From the NCBI RefSeq assembly GCF_051014685.1, contig NC_135059.1, positions 7,502,001-7,566,000 of the forward strand: DNA of 64,000 bases. The letters are read 5' to 3'. Below, piece by piece: positions 32,320 to 64,000 of the stretch; positions within the stretch are counted from its first letter, which is position 1, and every line of letters begins with the position of its first letter. The notes beneath the pieces are model-generated. The model saw only the letters and a list, made by a program, of their open reading frames with translations. It was not told the origin of the DNA and searched no databases. This stretch comes from Ptiloglossa arizonensis (lineage: Eukaryota; Arthropoda; Insecta; Hymenoptera; Colletidae). The position numbers and the translations under genes were made by a program.

Positions 32320-35248
32320 ATGGCCGTGGAGCCTCGTGAGACCGAACATACGAAGCCGCTGGTGCAGCTTTTTCCGAAAGTATCAGAGTGCGTGTACACG
32401 AGTTGTTATTGGTAAGTGATCAACAAAATCCGCACGACTTTCCCGACTCGCGAGGATTTATCGATTTGAACAAATAAACGTGTCGTATTGCGGTATATCC
32501 CGCAACGGATCGATACGTTGCAGTGGTACAGAGACGGCAGTGCGATATGCCGTCGCCATCTTTGATATGTATGAAATATCCACGAATCACGGCGCATCGT
32601 CTGTTCTGCTTTGGAAAGTCCCGCGCGTTTCGTGCCCTGCTTGCTGATAGTATTTACAATTTTACCTTTGTTATCGTCAGTCAGGGGGAATGTACCAATG
32701 TACACGTTCCTTCGCTTAATAATGCATGCACGCTGCCACTGGACAATCGGCACGATATTATCGTGCTTCGCCTCGCACGAACGCACGGCGGATTTTTAAC
32801 GGCGTACAACACGCGGCGGTAAACACCAGCTCTATCTTAATCACCCTACGCGTATCCAGCTACCTCATTTCCATCTGCTGTTTCGCAAAGCTTCGGGTGC
32901 ATTCGTTTTACCATCGTTCGTGTACCATCTATCATCCACGATCAGCAATATTTTGCCGCGTTTGTCGACGTTCGTGTTTGCCTGCATACACGCTACTACA
33001 ATCCTCGCATCTGCGTTCTCGATTTCTGCGGACCGTTTTCTTCAAATTTGAAAAATTGTCCGAAAACTCGTACACACCGCGATTCTCGCCGAACGAATAA
33101 ATCGGAAATGTACTCACCGCGACGGTTTCTCATCGGAAGTGAACAAACAGAGAAAAATGTTACATTTTCGATTGATTTGGTCGGTGAGCGATCGCGTGTT
33201 CCATTTCGTATCGTAGCCAACGACACACGCTTGTTCGACGACACTCTGCATACCTCTTTTACTCCCCGTTCGTGTTCTTTGTTGAATCACACTTGCATCG
33301 AAGCACACAAGCGTTTTGTTGTTCCTCGAACACGCTCGCCTGCAAGGATAAACTGTCATTCTAGCGAGGAAAATGTATGGAAGCTGTGTCAGGACGCAGC
33401 CACGAGACACGGATCGGAAATAGATCATTGCTATGTTGCTTTCGTGAGCAACCCATGGCGTAGCGTACCGCTTTGGCGACAACGGGCAGGAAAGGACGAG
33501 GACAAGCTCGTAGTTTGGGTCAGTTAGTAAAGAAACTAAACGCGTTGTGTCGCGCGCCGAGGCCGCCAACGTATCGAATTTCAAGCCACCGACTATTGCC
33601 GAGACAGCAATGGGTAAACGCAACGTGTTTGTTTATTGTGTCCATAGGACTACCACGTAATCTTTATCTACGCACCCGACGAAAGGGCGGTCGTATACGA
33701 TTTAGATAGCGTGTTGCCGTTTCCCACGCATTTCTGGAAGTACGCGATGGAAACGTTTAGATCGGACGAAGTGGTGCAGCCGAAGCATCACAGAAGATTC
33801 AGAGTGTTGCCAGCCACGGTATACTTGCGAGAGTTTGCGTCCGATCGGCATCACATGAAGCGCGAGGATGGCACATGGATCAAGACGCCGCCGGATTATC
33901 CACCGATCTCAACACCAAGTACGTTCAATAGAACAGGTTAACCCATTTATACCTGCACCGGACCGTACTTGCGTCGAATGGTGCGTTGCGCGCGTTGAGA
34001 TATTATTTGACAAATAATACCGAAAATAGTGGCGAAACCGGACCGGGACCAATTCTACGCGTAAAAGTAAGTCGAGACGAAAGAATCAAATTTTTTCGAA
34101 GCTTTGGGAAGTTTACGACTAAATTCAAAAGTAGCGATAATAACTTTTCTCGAGACTTATTTTTACGCGTTGAATCAACCTCTGTCCGGTTGTACCGATT
34201 TTCGGTACACTGTACAGTATCTTACTTGGCCACATTTTATTCGAAATAATTGTTACTTTTTTTTTTTCATTTTATTTTTTCATTCGCGATAAATTGCCCG
34301 GTACCACCGAGCGGAATATTGTCACTTTGGATAAATGTTTAACAATTGAAACATCCGTGGACCAAAAGATTCAACTCGTCGAACTTTGCAAACACGAATC
34401 GGTAGCGTATTCGATCGGCGTATAAACTAAGGTAAGGAATACAATTAAACTTTGTAGCCACGTACCGTTGGAGACGAGTTGAACAAATTTGAATCGAATC
34501 AATGATTCGAATCGAGCATAAGAGAAACTTAGTTTTCTTCGTTTGTTTCCAAAATACAAATAATCAAGTATTCAAAATAATTCGATTACTTGGAACGATT
34601 GTTTGTTATCGTATTTCAAATAAAATGTGCCCAAAGTTGGTGCGAACCAACACGAGGGCTCTTTCGTACCAGATAAATTTGGGCATTTTAAACAACGCGA
34701 ACTCGATCGAATTTCTTTTTTACTTGGTCAAAAAGTACAATTTACGTCTCCGTTCGAGACCTTCGAACAACGTACAACGTGTATCGTGCAAAGCATTTTA
34801 TTAAATCTTCGGTTTGCGCGATGAAAGGAGAAACAGGCGGCGTGGAGGGGGTAACACTCCGAGTGACCTCGAGCGCTCGATTAATTTCGCTACGCTTGTA
34901 GCGACACCGACACCAGTTGCCGGCCATCGAGCTATTCCCGTCGAAAGAGCCCTTGAACTCCCCGCGTTGGATCTATTTGCATCGTAAATACCATCGATAC
35001 CTCCACCGGGCATAAATGGGTTAAGAAATGCACGCAAGCTGCACCGTCGGTACGAAAATTCTTTCTTACCCCTACAATGTGCCTTTCTGTTTGCAAACGT
35101 TCTAGGGTGCAAGGATAACTTGGATACCTTTATTAACACGGAGCCAGAAACCGGGTTGGGGGTTGTGTTGACGTTAGATCAATTATTCGAGCGGTTTCAC
35201 ACCCGGCATCAACTTCAGTATACTTCGGGGACTTACTTGCGGAAGTAA
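32320..35248 (+). CDS. NTAQ1: Protein N-terminal glutamine amidohydrolase
   Basis: Exons 32320-32411, 33365-33518, 33648-33918 and 35106-35248 (stop TAA) encode 219 residues; phases 2, 0 and 1 match. The enzyme deamidates N-terminal Gln to Glu, the first step of the N-degron (Arg/N-end rule) pathway; the fly orthologue is tungus. Family landmarks: VYTSCYCEENVWKLC, with catalytic C31; VPLWRQRAGKDEDKLVVWDY then HVIF, with H85; YDLDSVLPFP, with D100; YLREFASDRHHMK; and the C-terminal GVVLTLDQLFERF. The Cys codon is split by intron 1 (TG|C), and WDYHV spans the 33518/33648 junction. Residue roles come from knowledge of the human enzyme. Confidence 0.95.
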
Positions 35249-35807
35249 GTTCCACCTAGTAACGATCGTTTGCTTCGATATCGAATGTCATAATCAATTG
35301 TATGGCCTAAGGGAATTGGTAGGTGCAGGTACCTACGCGAGCGGATTAATTGGGTCGTAATTGGACAGATTATGTTTAATTGATCGTTGTTCGCCGCTCG
35401 AAATCGCGTAACGATAAAGACATATCGGAATATGTCTGATTCTTTTGCAAACGTTCTTGATTTCGATACGTACAGTTCCAAGCAGCTCGCTCGAAACGTA
35501 CGGCGGCCGATCGTTAACTTTTTCGAACGTGTCTCGTTCTTGCCTCCGATTAACACATTGCGTCCGGGTTACGAGATATTTCGTATATACATAGCGAATC
35601 GAACCACGAGGCGAGATACGAGATATTCGGTTCTCACGGTTCGCTCTGGCCGCGAATCGGATTACCCGATTGGAGTTAATTCGATTATTTTCGTTATCAA
35701 GACACGTTATCGAGGGTAACCCTGTACCGACTTACCAGTAGAAGAATCGTGAAACGAATGCACGTAAAAGTGTCAAGAGATAGAGGAATGTACACAAGAA
35801 TGTGTAC

Positions 35808-36270
35808 GAGAAGGTACCGCGCCAAGTATTTTATTCGTCTTGTTATCGTACGATTATTATCGTTCGAAGGGACAAATTTTGCGTTAGTTTACGGAAGTAG
35901 ATCCTAATTGGAGAAAAAAGGCAAAGAATGCCTTGCAAAGAAAAGAACAAGTCGAGACGAATTATACAAGAAGGTATCGCGCAAAGTATTTTATTCGTCT
36001 TGTTATCGTACGATTATTATTGTTCGAAGGGACACTTTTTGAGTTAGTTTACGGAAGTAGACCCTAATTCGAGAAAAAAGGCAAAGAATGCCTTGCAAAG
36101 AAAAGAACAAAAGTCGAGACGAATTATACAAGAAGGTACCGCGCGAAGTATTTTACTCGTCTTGTTACCGTACGATTATTATCGTTCGAAGGGACAATTT
36201 TTGAGTTAGTTTACGGAAGTAGACCCCAATTCGAGAAAAAAGGCAAAGAATGCCTTGCAATGATAGAAAA
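35808..36270. repeat. Tandem repeat, three copies of about 160 bp
   Basis: Units begin agaaggtaccgcgc-like at about 35809, 35969 and 36131, and share agtattttattcgtcttgtt, cgattattatcgttcgaagg and ggcaaagaatgccttgca. The last contains a perfect palindrome core (gcaaagaatgccttgc is imperfect, ggca...tgcc). Confidence 0.88.
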
Positions 36271-36400
36271 GAATGAAATTCGAGACGAACCGTGATTTAT
36301 CGTGTATACCAAACGACGTTTCGAGCGACAAACGAAATTTGCGACATTCCCGGAGTAAGCGATGTTACCTGCGTTAGATTATATTCCTCGAAGCGACCAA

Positions 36401-36425
36401 CAACAACAACAACAACAACAAGAAC
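36401..36425. repeat. CAA microsatellite
   Basis: The run is about eight consecutive CAA units followed by gaacaagaa. Confidence 0.8.
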
Positions 36426-38159
36426 AAGAATCCGCGGTCGTTGGAAGCCAAGGTTAGGCGAATTGAGCGCCGTACGCAATGTGTTAAGTTTTAATCGTAA
36501 GATTCGTCGACGTTGCGATCTATTTCGTCGTCGTAAGATTATTATCGTCGAGCGGTACGGTTCCATACGCGATTATTACGACTATTGTTGCGTTCGAACG
36601 AAAAAATCAAAAAATCTCTGGTTAAAGAGTAAGTAAGGATACCGATACCGCGAACACGAGATCTCGAGCGATCTCGTTCGTCGCGCGACGACGAGTACAA
36701 TGATTGTGCTGTGCTGCTTTTTTTTTTTCCATAACTATACACCATCTCGATAAGTATTTCGCCCGTTGTATTTCCAGGCTACGCTGAACTAATGTTTGTT
36801 TCCAAGCTCTTTTTGAAAAGTCTTTTATCCACCAAGCGTTTGCGGGGACCCTAGTCCCCGTTGTGTGCTACCACGGTCACGATCGACCGTGTTTTCGAAG
36901 TTTTCAATCGTGGTTCGTAAGTGTCCTCGTCTTCGTACGTTTTACCATACGCTCGTAAAAATCTCTGTTACGGCTTTGCTCTATCGATGGTATTGTATCG
37001 TTATAATTATTGTGTCAAAGACTGATTGTATTGTTACGGATAATTTCCAAACTCGATAGGAGATCAACCCCCTCCCTTCGATCGATACGTAGACACGTTG
37101 ATCGACACGCGTCCGAGATGATACACAGACGCGATCAGATGCGCTTATTATTATTGCGCGATCGATACGATAAGGGCGGGAGCTCGATCATTGCGGGATA
37201 ACGTAATTATTACGATTGTTGTAATTCTTGTGATACTTTACACTTTCTACTTTGAATACCTACAAGCTATACTTGTCTACTGTTTGTACTAAGATACTTA
37301 ATTCTTAACGACCGTGCGTTCGCTCGTCGACAGCGTTGTTTTCTCGATAGCGCGACGACGTTTAACGACGTCGAGGTGACGTCGCGAAATAATCGAGATT
37401 CGATCCGAATTCAATACGGGATCAACGATCCCGGACGACCAATTTGTCCACATCGAAAGATCGTCTTCGAGTCAACGAATACGCGTATCCTTCGTCTACC
37501 AAATGAAACAATTCTCCTGACAACGAAAACTTGGTATCATTGATCTTGGCGGGAAAAGTAAAAACGTATAGCTGCATGTAGACACGTGGCCTTCAAGCGA
37601 CGGGGGTACAGTCGAATTTAGTTTCGAGCGACGATCGCGTATCGATTTTCACGTTTCACGATTTCAAAACGATTCTCCCTGAAATGTTCGTCGACGAGCG
37701 AACGCGATCGGGTTCGTCGATTCGATTCGGTGATTGTTTCGAACGGATTCGTCGACGAAAACGAAACACCGATCGCGTCGATAGTTTTTAAGACTTCGTC
37801 CACTCTTTGCCTTCCAGAATCTTTCACTAGTTCTCTTTGTCTTCGATCATCGACATTGTGTCTCTCCACGATTCACTCGTATCGTGTTACGTACTAATCG
37901 CGAGTACGCGGGTAACTCGTGACGCGGAGAGCGCGTCCCGAGGATACCTGGTTAACGAAAAAAAAATAAAAAAATAAAAAAAGAAATCGAGTACGATGCA
38001 CGAAACGGTACGGTCCGTGTCGCTTTTACACAGACGCAACCGGTATCGTGTCGTATGCGGAGAATCCGGGACCGATCTTTCTAGCGTGTAATTACTTTCG
38101 ATTGTATCAAAATAGAGAAACGAGAGAAAAGAAAAGACCTAATCTCTCTTTCGTTCAAG

Positions 38160-38540
38160 ATATTGCTAAATATATCAGAAGAATTTATTATATTATATTA
38201 TCGTAACGATGATGATTATTATATAACATATATGTATATATATATATATATATATATGTATCAATATATGTATATATATGTATATGTTGTACACACTATA
38301 TAAATATATATATATTTAACAATATTTCATATTTATTATATTGATATATTTAATTATATCGTATCAATTTCGATACGCCGATAAGAGAGTTTACTCGGAA
38401 ATGTTGAATTATACAATGTTTTATACATATATACATATATATATAAATTTATATAAATATATATAAATATATATATATATGTATATGCGTACATATACGT
38501 ATACCTATATATTTGTCGACGTTCGGTGACGTATTCTCTT
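38160..38540. repeat. TA-rich microsatellite region
   Basis: This is an extended low-complexity tract of (TA)n, tatatgta and atataaat words, with the longest runs at about 38230-38260 and 38430-38480. Confidence 0.85.
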
Positions 38541-39043
38541 ATCATCGTCATCCTACGACGTACGTTATATTGTACGACCGTCAGGTTCGCGGAACCTGTT
38601 TTATCGTGTTACGCCGAGAAATCACAAAAGGGTTGAAAGGACCTCTTCACGAACTTCGTCTTTCGAGTCTACGTATAAGTGATTACGTATAAAAATGAAC
38701 GGACGCGATCCGTTTGTCACAGCTTGGAATCTTGATGAATGTACCGTTTCAAAATCTCAAGGATCGAGTAGTTACACAAACGAACGCGGTTGATGTATCG
38801 TTTGTCGATCACGGTACGGTTCGTTCAACGCGGTTGAACATTGCGCGATCGTTACTTCGATCTATACACTCGAATATATTGGTAAAATTCTCGCGCACAG
38901 GCCTCGTTACTCGCTGGAAAAGAAAAAGCTCCCGAGAAGACTCTCCTCTTACAGCCGCGAGAATTTCCCTAACCCTTGCGCCCTTGGCGCGTTTTCTCGG
39001 ACGAGGCGAGGTCTGGTGGTAAAAAGAAAAATTCGACCACGTA

Positions 39044-39535
39044 GCTGAGTCTCCTTCCGGCCAGTTGCCAATGACTAACCGATTGCAACCCTTTTGGGCC
39101 GCGCGTGCCCTCCAGAATCCTCGGTTCGTGACGTCTGAAATTAACTATTGATGTAGCGCTGAGAAAGTTGCACGACCACGCCTGGGTGAAAGTTTAACGC
39201 AATATATTTCCTCAAAAATAGCTTTTATCGTAAACCATGCTAGATAGTTTATCTGCTTGCACACCAGAGGCGTATACACCCCCTTACACCGAGGTGTATA
39301 CCATCCCTTTACCAACGTTACCTAAACTATCTTACCTAACTCGGCCACGGTTTACTTACTAACTTACAACTAGCTATTTACAAAGGTTACTTAACTACTA
39401 TTTACAAAGCCAGCCTGATCTTACTCAATAGCTAATTGCAGGCGTTATAGACTGGTAGTTGTGGAAGGTACGTTCGACCCAAAAGGGTTGCAATCGAGTA
39501 GCCATGGGGAACTGGCCGGAAGGAAACTCTGATAA
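39044..39535. mobile_element. Putative non-autonomous element with long terminal inverted repeats
   Basis: The left end at 39044-39097 (gagtctccttccggccagtt, then gattgcaacccttttgggcc) is matched by the reverse complement of 39476-39530 (cgacccaaaagggttgcaat, then gaactggccggaaggaaact) at about 85 percent by eye. The total length is about 490 bp, with no ORF inside. A small hairpin (ggtgtatac/gtatacacc) lies at about 39269-39301. Target-site duplication was not clear. It is likely a MITE of a DNA transposon. Confidence 0.7.
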
Positions 39536-40694
39536 GTCGTCAAACTTATCCTTTGGGCAAATGTAGCCGAACAAACGAAATCTTAGAGCAATACTGGACA
39601 CGCTAAAACATAATCCACACCGTCCTGTGGAAATCTTAGATTAGCCGTTCTTGTCCTCGAATCCAAGCTGCTCAGGATTGTTCTGAAATTTCGGAAGGTT
39701 CAGAGGTTCGTGTGAAGGAAAGTTTGACGACGTTGCGGAGTTTTCTGCCAGTTGTCATCCTCTGTCACCGGCGAGGAAATATGCAGGAGCCACCGTGTCG
39801 ACAAAATCAAACGAAATACCTCGTAATGGTAATCGAAGTTGAACCTTCCTCCCCTCGAGCGTGTGCATGATTTCGTTTCCACCTTGGACACGTTCTACGA
39901 TCGACGAGATCACGATTCGACGAATATCGTCCATCGATCGTTGAGCTAAGTTTATATCCGGTTCTTGTTCCCGCACGATCGACTTTCTATCAATCCGTAT
40001 AATACGTACGGAGATACTCGGTGTTTGTTGAAGTTATACTCGTACACGCAAGTGGTTTAACGTTTTTTGCTCATTATGCGCACAGTATTCCGGCGTGTGT
40101 AACCGTTTGATCCGGATCGAACGCTGTTGAGAGATAATCGTACCTTGGGCATCGGTGTGTTACGAGAGAAGCGATTACGCGCATGAATTTTCAAATGTAT
40201 ATTGTATTCAATTTGCAAAAATATATATAATGTACAATTACAGACGTTACATGGTTAATTACGATAATTCAACACCCCCGACGAGCGCGATTGCACGCGC
40301 TGCGCCGAACGTGCGTATTGTTGCCCTGTTTTTCTTTATTATTTCTTCTTTTTGTTTTCTTCTCAAAGGACAGGGGTTTTTAAAAGATACGTTATCTCGA
40401 GGGTAGTACTAGGATAATAAATATCTATATAATAACGAATAAGTAACTAGAATTTAAGTAATGCTGTCATTGACTTGTGTCGACGAGAACAACAACGAAC
40501 ACGACGCAATCAATTTTCTGGAAAATTGTGGCGCGGAGAAGCGTGCACGCTCTGAAAACGTACAACGATTCTTTTCTTTTTTTTTCTCTCTTTCCACTTC
40601 CTTTCGTTTCGTTCGAGCAAATTGATACGAGACACAGTTTCTCGATGATTGTCTCTTTTTGTTGAAACGCAACTAAACTAGACTTCCCGAACCC

Positions 40695-61742
<21,048 letters not shown>

Positions 61743-64000
61743 CCTCGTTTCCGTGGCGCGTCGCCGGTGGAACGGTCGTGTCCGCGGTTACTCTTCCCGA
61801 TCAAGGTCAGGCCAACGCCAAGGACACGCCGATGGATCACCTCAGGAGCGCCGGTGGTGGCTGGACCAGTCTTTATCGTCGTGAAACGTGCCACGATACC
61901 AACCGATCGCCGCCATTTTGGATCGCGAGCCTATGCCGAGCAAAAACGTCGAGCATCGTGGAAACCCCGATGCCCCCGGCTGCTCGCCATTCTTTCCACT
62001 CCTCGTCCCGATCCTTCCCTCCTGTCGGTGGGCTCTCTTTTTTCTTCTCGTTTTATTCGGTCTCGCACTCTCGCGCACGCCGGCTGACCTACTTGGCCGC
62101 GGATAGGTCCGGTGTACGGTGCGTCAGGCTTTTCGGCCGAAGCGGTAGGTAGCTGCTACGTTTACACGTCGAGTTTTCTCTACGCCGGTTGTTCGTTCCA
62201 CGTCCGAAAACTTTCTCGCGACGAGTCTTCGGACCGTCTATCCGCTCGCCGGTGTTTCACCGTGCCTATGCGGGTCGATGCCGCGCCGCGATACGTCCCG
62301 TGTCCTTATTACAGGAAGAGAGGATTTCTCTTGGAATAAGAATTTAGAAACGCGCGACTCGTACGGGAAACCGAGTGCCAGTTCGCGCGATTTCGGTCCG
62401 ACGACACACCACCGTCTCCCTCTCTCTTTCTCTCTTTCTCTCTCTCTCTCTTTCTCTCTCCCTCTCTACCGTGCGCCAAATTTTCTTTCCTTATCCTACG
62501 TCCTACATCTGGAACTCTCGCGACACTCGCGAGCGGTTTCGCCCGCGAATCACCTGTTCGCGAGTTACCGAACCGCACTTCTGACTTCCCGTATCACCGA
62601 CGACGATCGATCGCACACCCATCCGTCGTGGCAGCCGGTGTTTTCGACACGGCCACGGAATTAGCACCCCGCTGACACCAGGACCGTATCCGACTTTCTA
62701 ATGGCACTGGATCGCGGTGAAATTCCGTGGTACGACTCTCGCGACGATTCGTGCGCCAACTGGAGAATTCACGGCCAGCGAGGAGAACGAAAGCCTTCGT
62801 GGCTCGATCGAGTTTCGTTCGAGGTTCGCTTCACGGTCGTTCACACGGGACTGGCTTACGGTGAGGACGGTCATACACGGTTTCTCCCACTTTACTATGC
62901 CATGCTACACCATGGGTGCACTATACCACACTCTTGCCAGTGTGTATACGTCACGTCTTCGTGGCTCGTTTCCACCGTTGCGTCGCTGGGCTCTACCGTC
63001 CACTCGACTTCTGGTCTCTCCCCTCCCTCGAGTATCTTCTTCTTCTTCGTCCCTCCAACGGTCGCTCCGTTTCGCAGCCGGTACCTCCTTCTCGCCGTTG
63101 TTTCTCTCGTCCCGTCTTTCGAGCCGACTTTACCTCGACCTACCTTTCGAACCTTTCGGAGGGGAAGGGGGATCCCCGATCTCCCGAAATCCTCGTCCCG
63201 AGCTCTCCTCGGCGCTGCTTTCCACCGCCTCGTCCTTCTCCTTTTCCTCTTCTTCTCCCGGCGTGCAGTTTCGTCGGCGGAGCGTGTCCGCCCGTGCAGC
63301 CGTCTCGTCGGTGCTGCACGCAGCGTCCATTTTCCAAACGGACGCGTACATTTCTTTTTTCGTCGTCCCGTCGCGAAAGGGAAAACGGATTTTTCCCGCG
63401 AGGCCCGGACAATATCACCGGGACACGTTTCTCGCGGACGAGACGCGACCGATCGGGCTCGTTCGATGCGGGCGATCGCGTAAAACGCTCGCGCGAGTGC
63501 CCGCGCGTGTGCGGGTAACGGGACTCTCGCGGGTAGAACGTAAATACGAGAAATTAATCGACACCGTATCGACGCTCGTTCCACTGTCCCTCTTGTTCGA
63601 AGTCTACGGGGTGCGAGATCGCGCGGGAAATGTTCTCGCCGGGCCGTGGATTCAACGATCTCTGTGCATCGCGTCGTGTCCGGTGCGTGAAAATTGTTTT
63701 ACGATCGAACGAGTGTCAACGCGCGTCGTAAATCAGATTTCGGTGGAGCTGCGTTCGCGTCGTATCTAACCCTGGTGTCATTTTTACGACGAAGCTAACT
63801 CGTTCGCGGAACGCTTGACACATGGAACAAAGAACGTAGCGGCACCATTTACCGACGCAAAGGTTTTCGACTTTGTGCTTAGATCATCACCGATATGATT
63901 CGCACGAGGAAGAAAACGCCGATACAGGGCTCGGAAGAATTTACTTTTAGGTTAGAATGCGTTCTTTGTCCATTTATTAAATACCACGAACGATACGTAT
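61743..64000. other. GC- and CpG-rich upstream region of the mucin-like gene
   Basis: This is probably the 5' UTR and promoter of the minus-strand gene. A CT-rich tract lies at 62417-62470. Very long frames are open on both strands (for example 62717-63769 plus and 62895-63584 minus). They overlap each other in several frames and are Arg/Ser-rich, the expected result of GC-rich sequence poor in stop codons, so none is called as a gene. Confidence 0.5.

Larger units (their letters stand above)
35249..40694. other. Intergenic region rich in repeats
   Basis: No gene is supported between the NTAQ1 stop and the 3' end of the mucin-like gene. It contains the 160-bp tandem array (35808-36270), a CAA run (36401-36425), extended TA-rich microsatellites (38160-38540) and an element with terminal inverted repeats (39044-39535). 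Long open frames here lack conserved features. Confidence 0.5.

Noticed and set aside
62717..63769. 350-residue plus-strand ORF near the window end, and overlapping long ORFs in other frames
   Set aside because: Several frames on both strands are open over the same GC-rich sequence with Arg/Ser-rich products and no motifs; the pattern is that of CpG-rich promoter DNA.

Overview
The window is animal nuclear DNA, most likely from a hymenopteran insect (bee, wasp or ant). The basis is AT-rich sequence that is nevertheless rich in CpG, short GT-AG introns, insect-type protein families, many mariner-type elements starting 'ttgggttgttcgga', and long CT microsatellites. This placement is inference; no species can be named from the sequence alone. 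All gene models below were built by hand from open frames, splice signals and matching splice phases.

Layout. (1) 1-18.5 kb, plus strand: two adjacent genes sharing the same ankyrin module. The first is 5' truncated by the window edge; it carries ankyrin modules, a 187-residue acidic linker, and a terminal exon encoding a complete but catalytically dead arginine-kinase-like domain. The second has a DPY-30 motif followed by one ankyrin module. (2) 19.3-24.6 kb, minus strand: a coiled-coil protein resembling CCDC34, an unrecognised 214-residue ORF, and a type II membrane protein of the DUF1647 glycosyltransferase-like family. (3) 26-28.3 kb: transposon debris (copia fragment, 95-bp inverted repeat) and an uninterrupted Merlin/IS1595-type transposase ORF. 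(4) 29.3-35.3 kb: compact housekeeping genes, namely dUTPase (+), an isochorismatase-domain hydrolase (-) converging on it 94 bp away, and NTAQ1, the N-terminal glutamine amidohydrolase (+). (5) 35.3-40.7 kb: intergenic repeats, including a roughly 490-bp element with long terminal inverted repeats. (6) 40.7-61.7 kb, minus strand: one 15-exon gene of about 21 kb for a mucin-like single-pass membrane protein (signal peptide, Pro/Thr-rich stalk, EGF, SEA, EGF-like repeats, transmembrane helix, 185-residue tail). Its signal-peptide exon is separated from exon 2 by a 13.7-kb repeat-bearing intron. (7) 61.7-64 kb: GC- and CpG-rich upstream sequence.

Non-coding features: nine copies of a mariner-like MITE, one with its internal segment amplified three-fold, and about a dozen tandem arrays. 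Most arrays lie in introns.

The most unusual content is the ankyrin/pseudo-arginine-kinase gene with its ankyrin/DPY-30 neighbour. Shared module order and intron positions indicate local duplication. The phosphagen-kinase-like domain and the DPY-30 docking motif together suggest, as inference, a flagellar or ciliary scaffold role.
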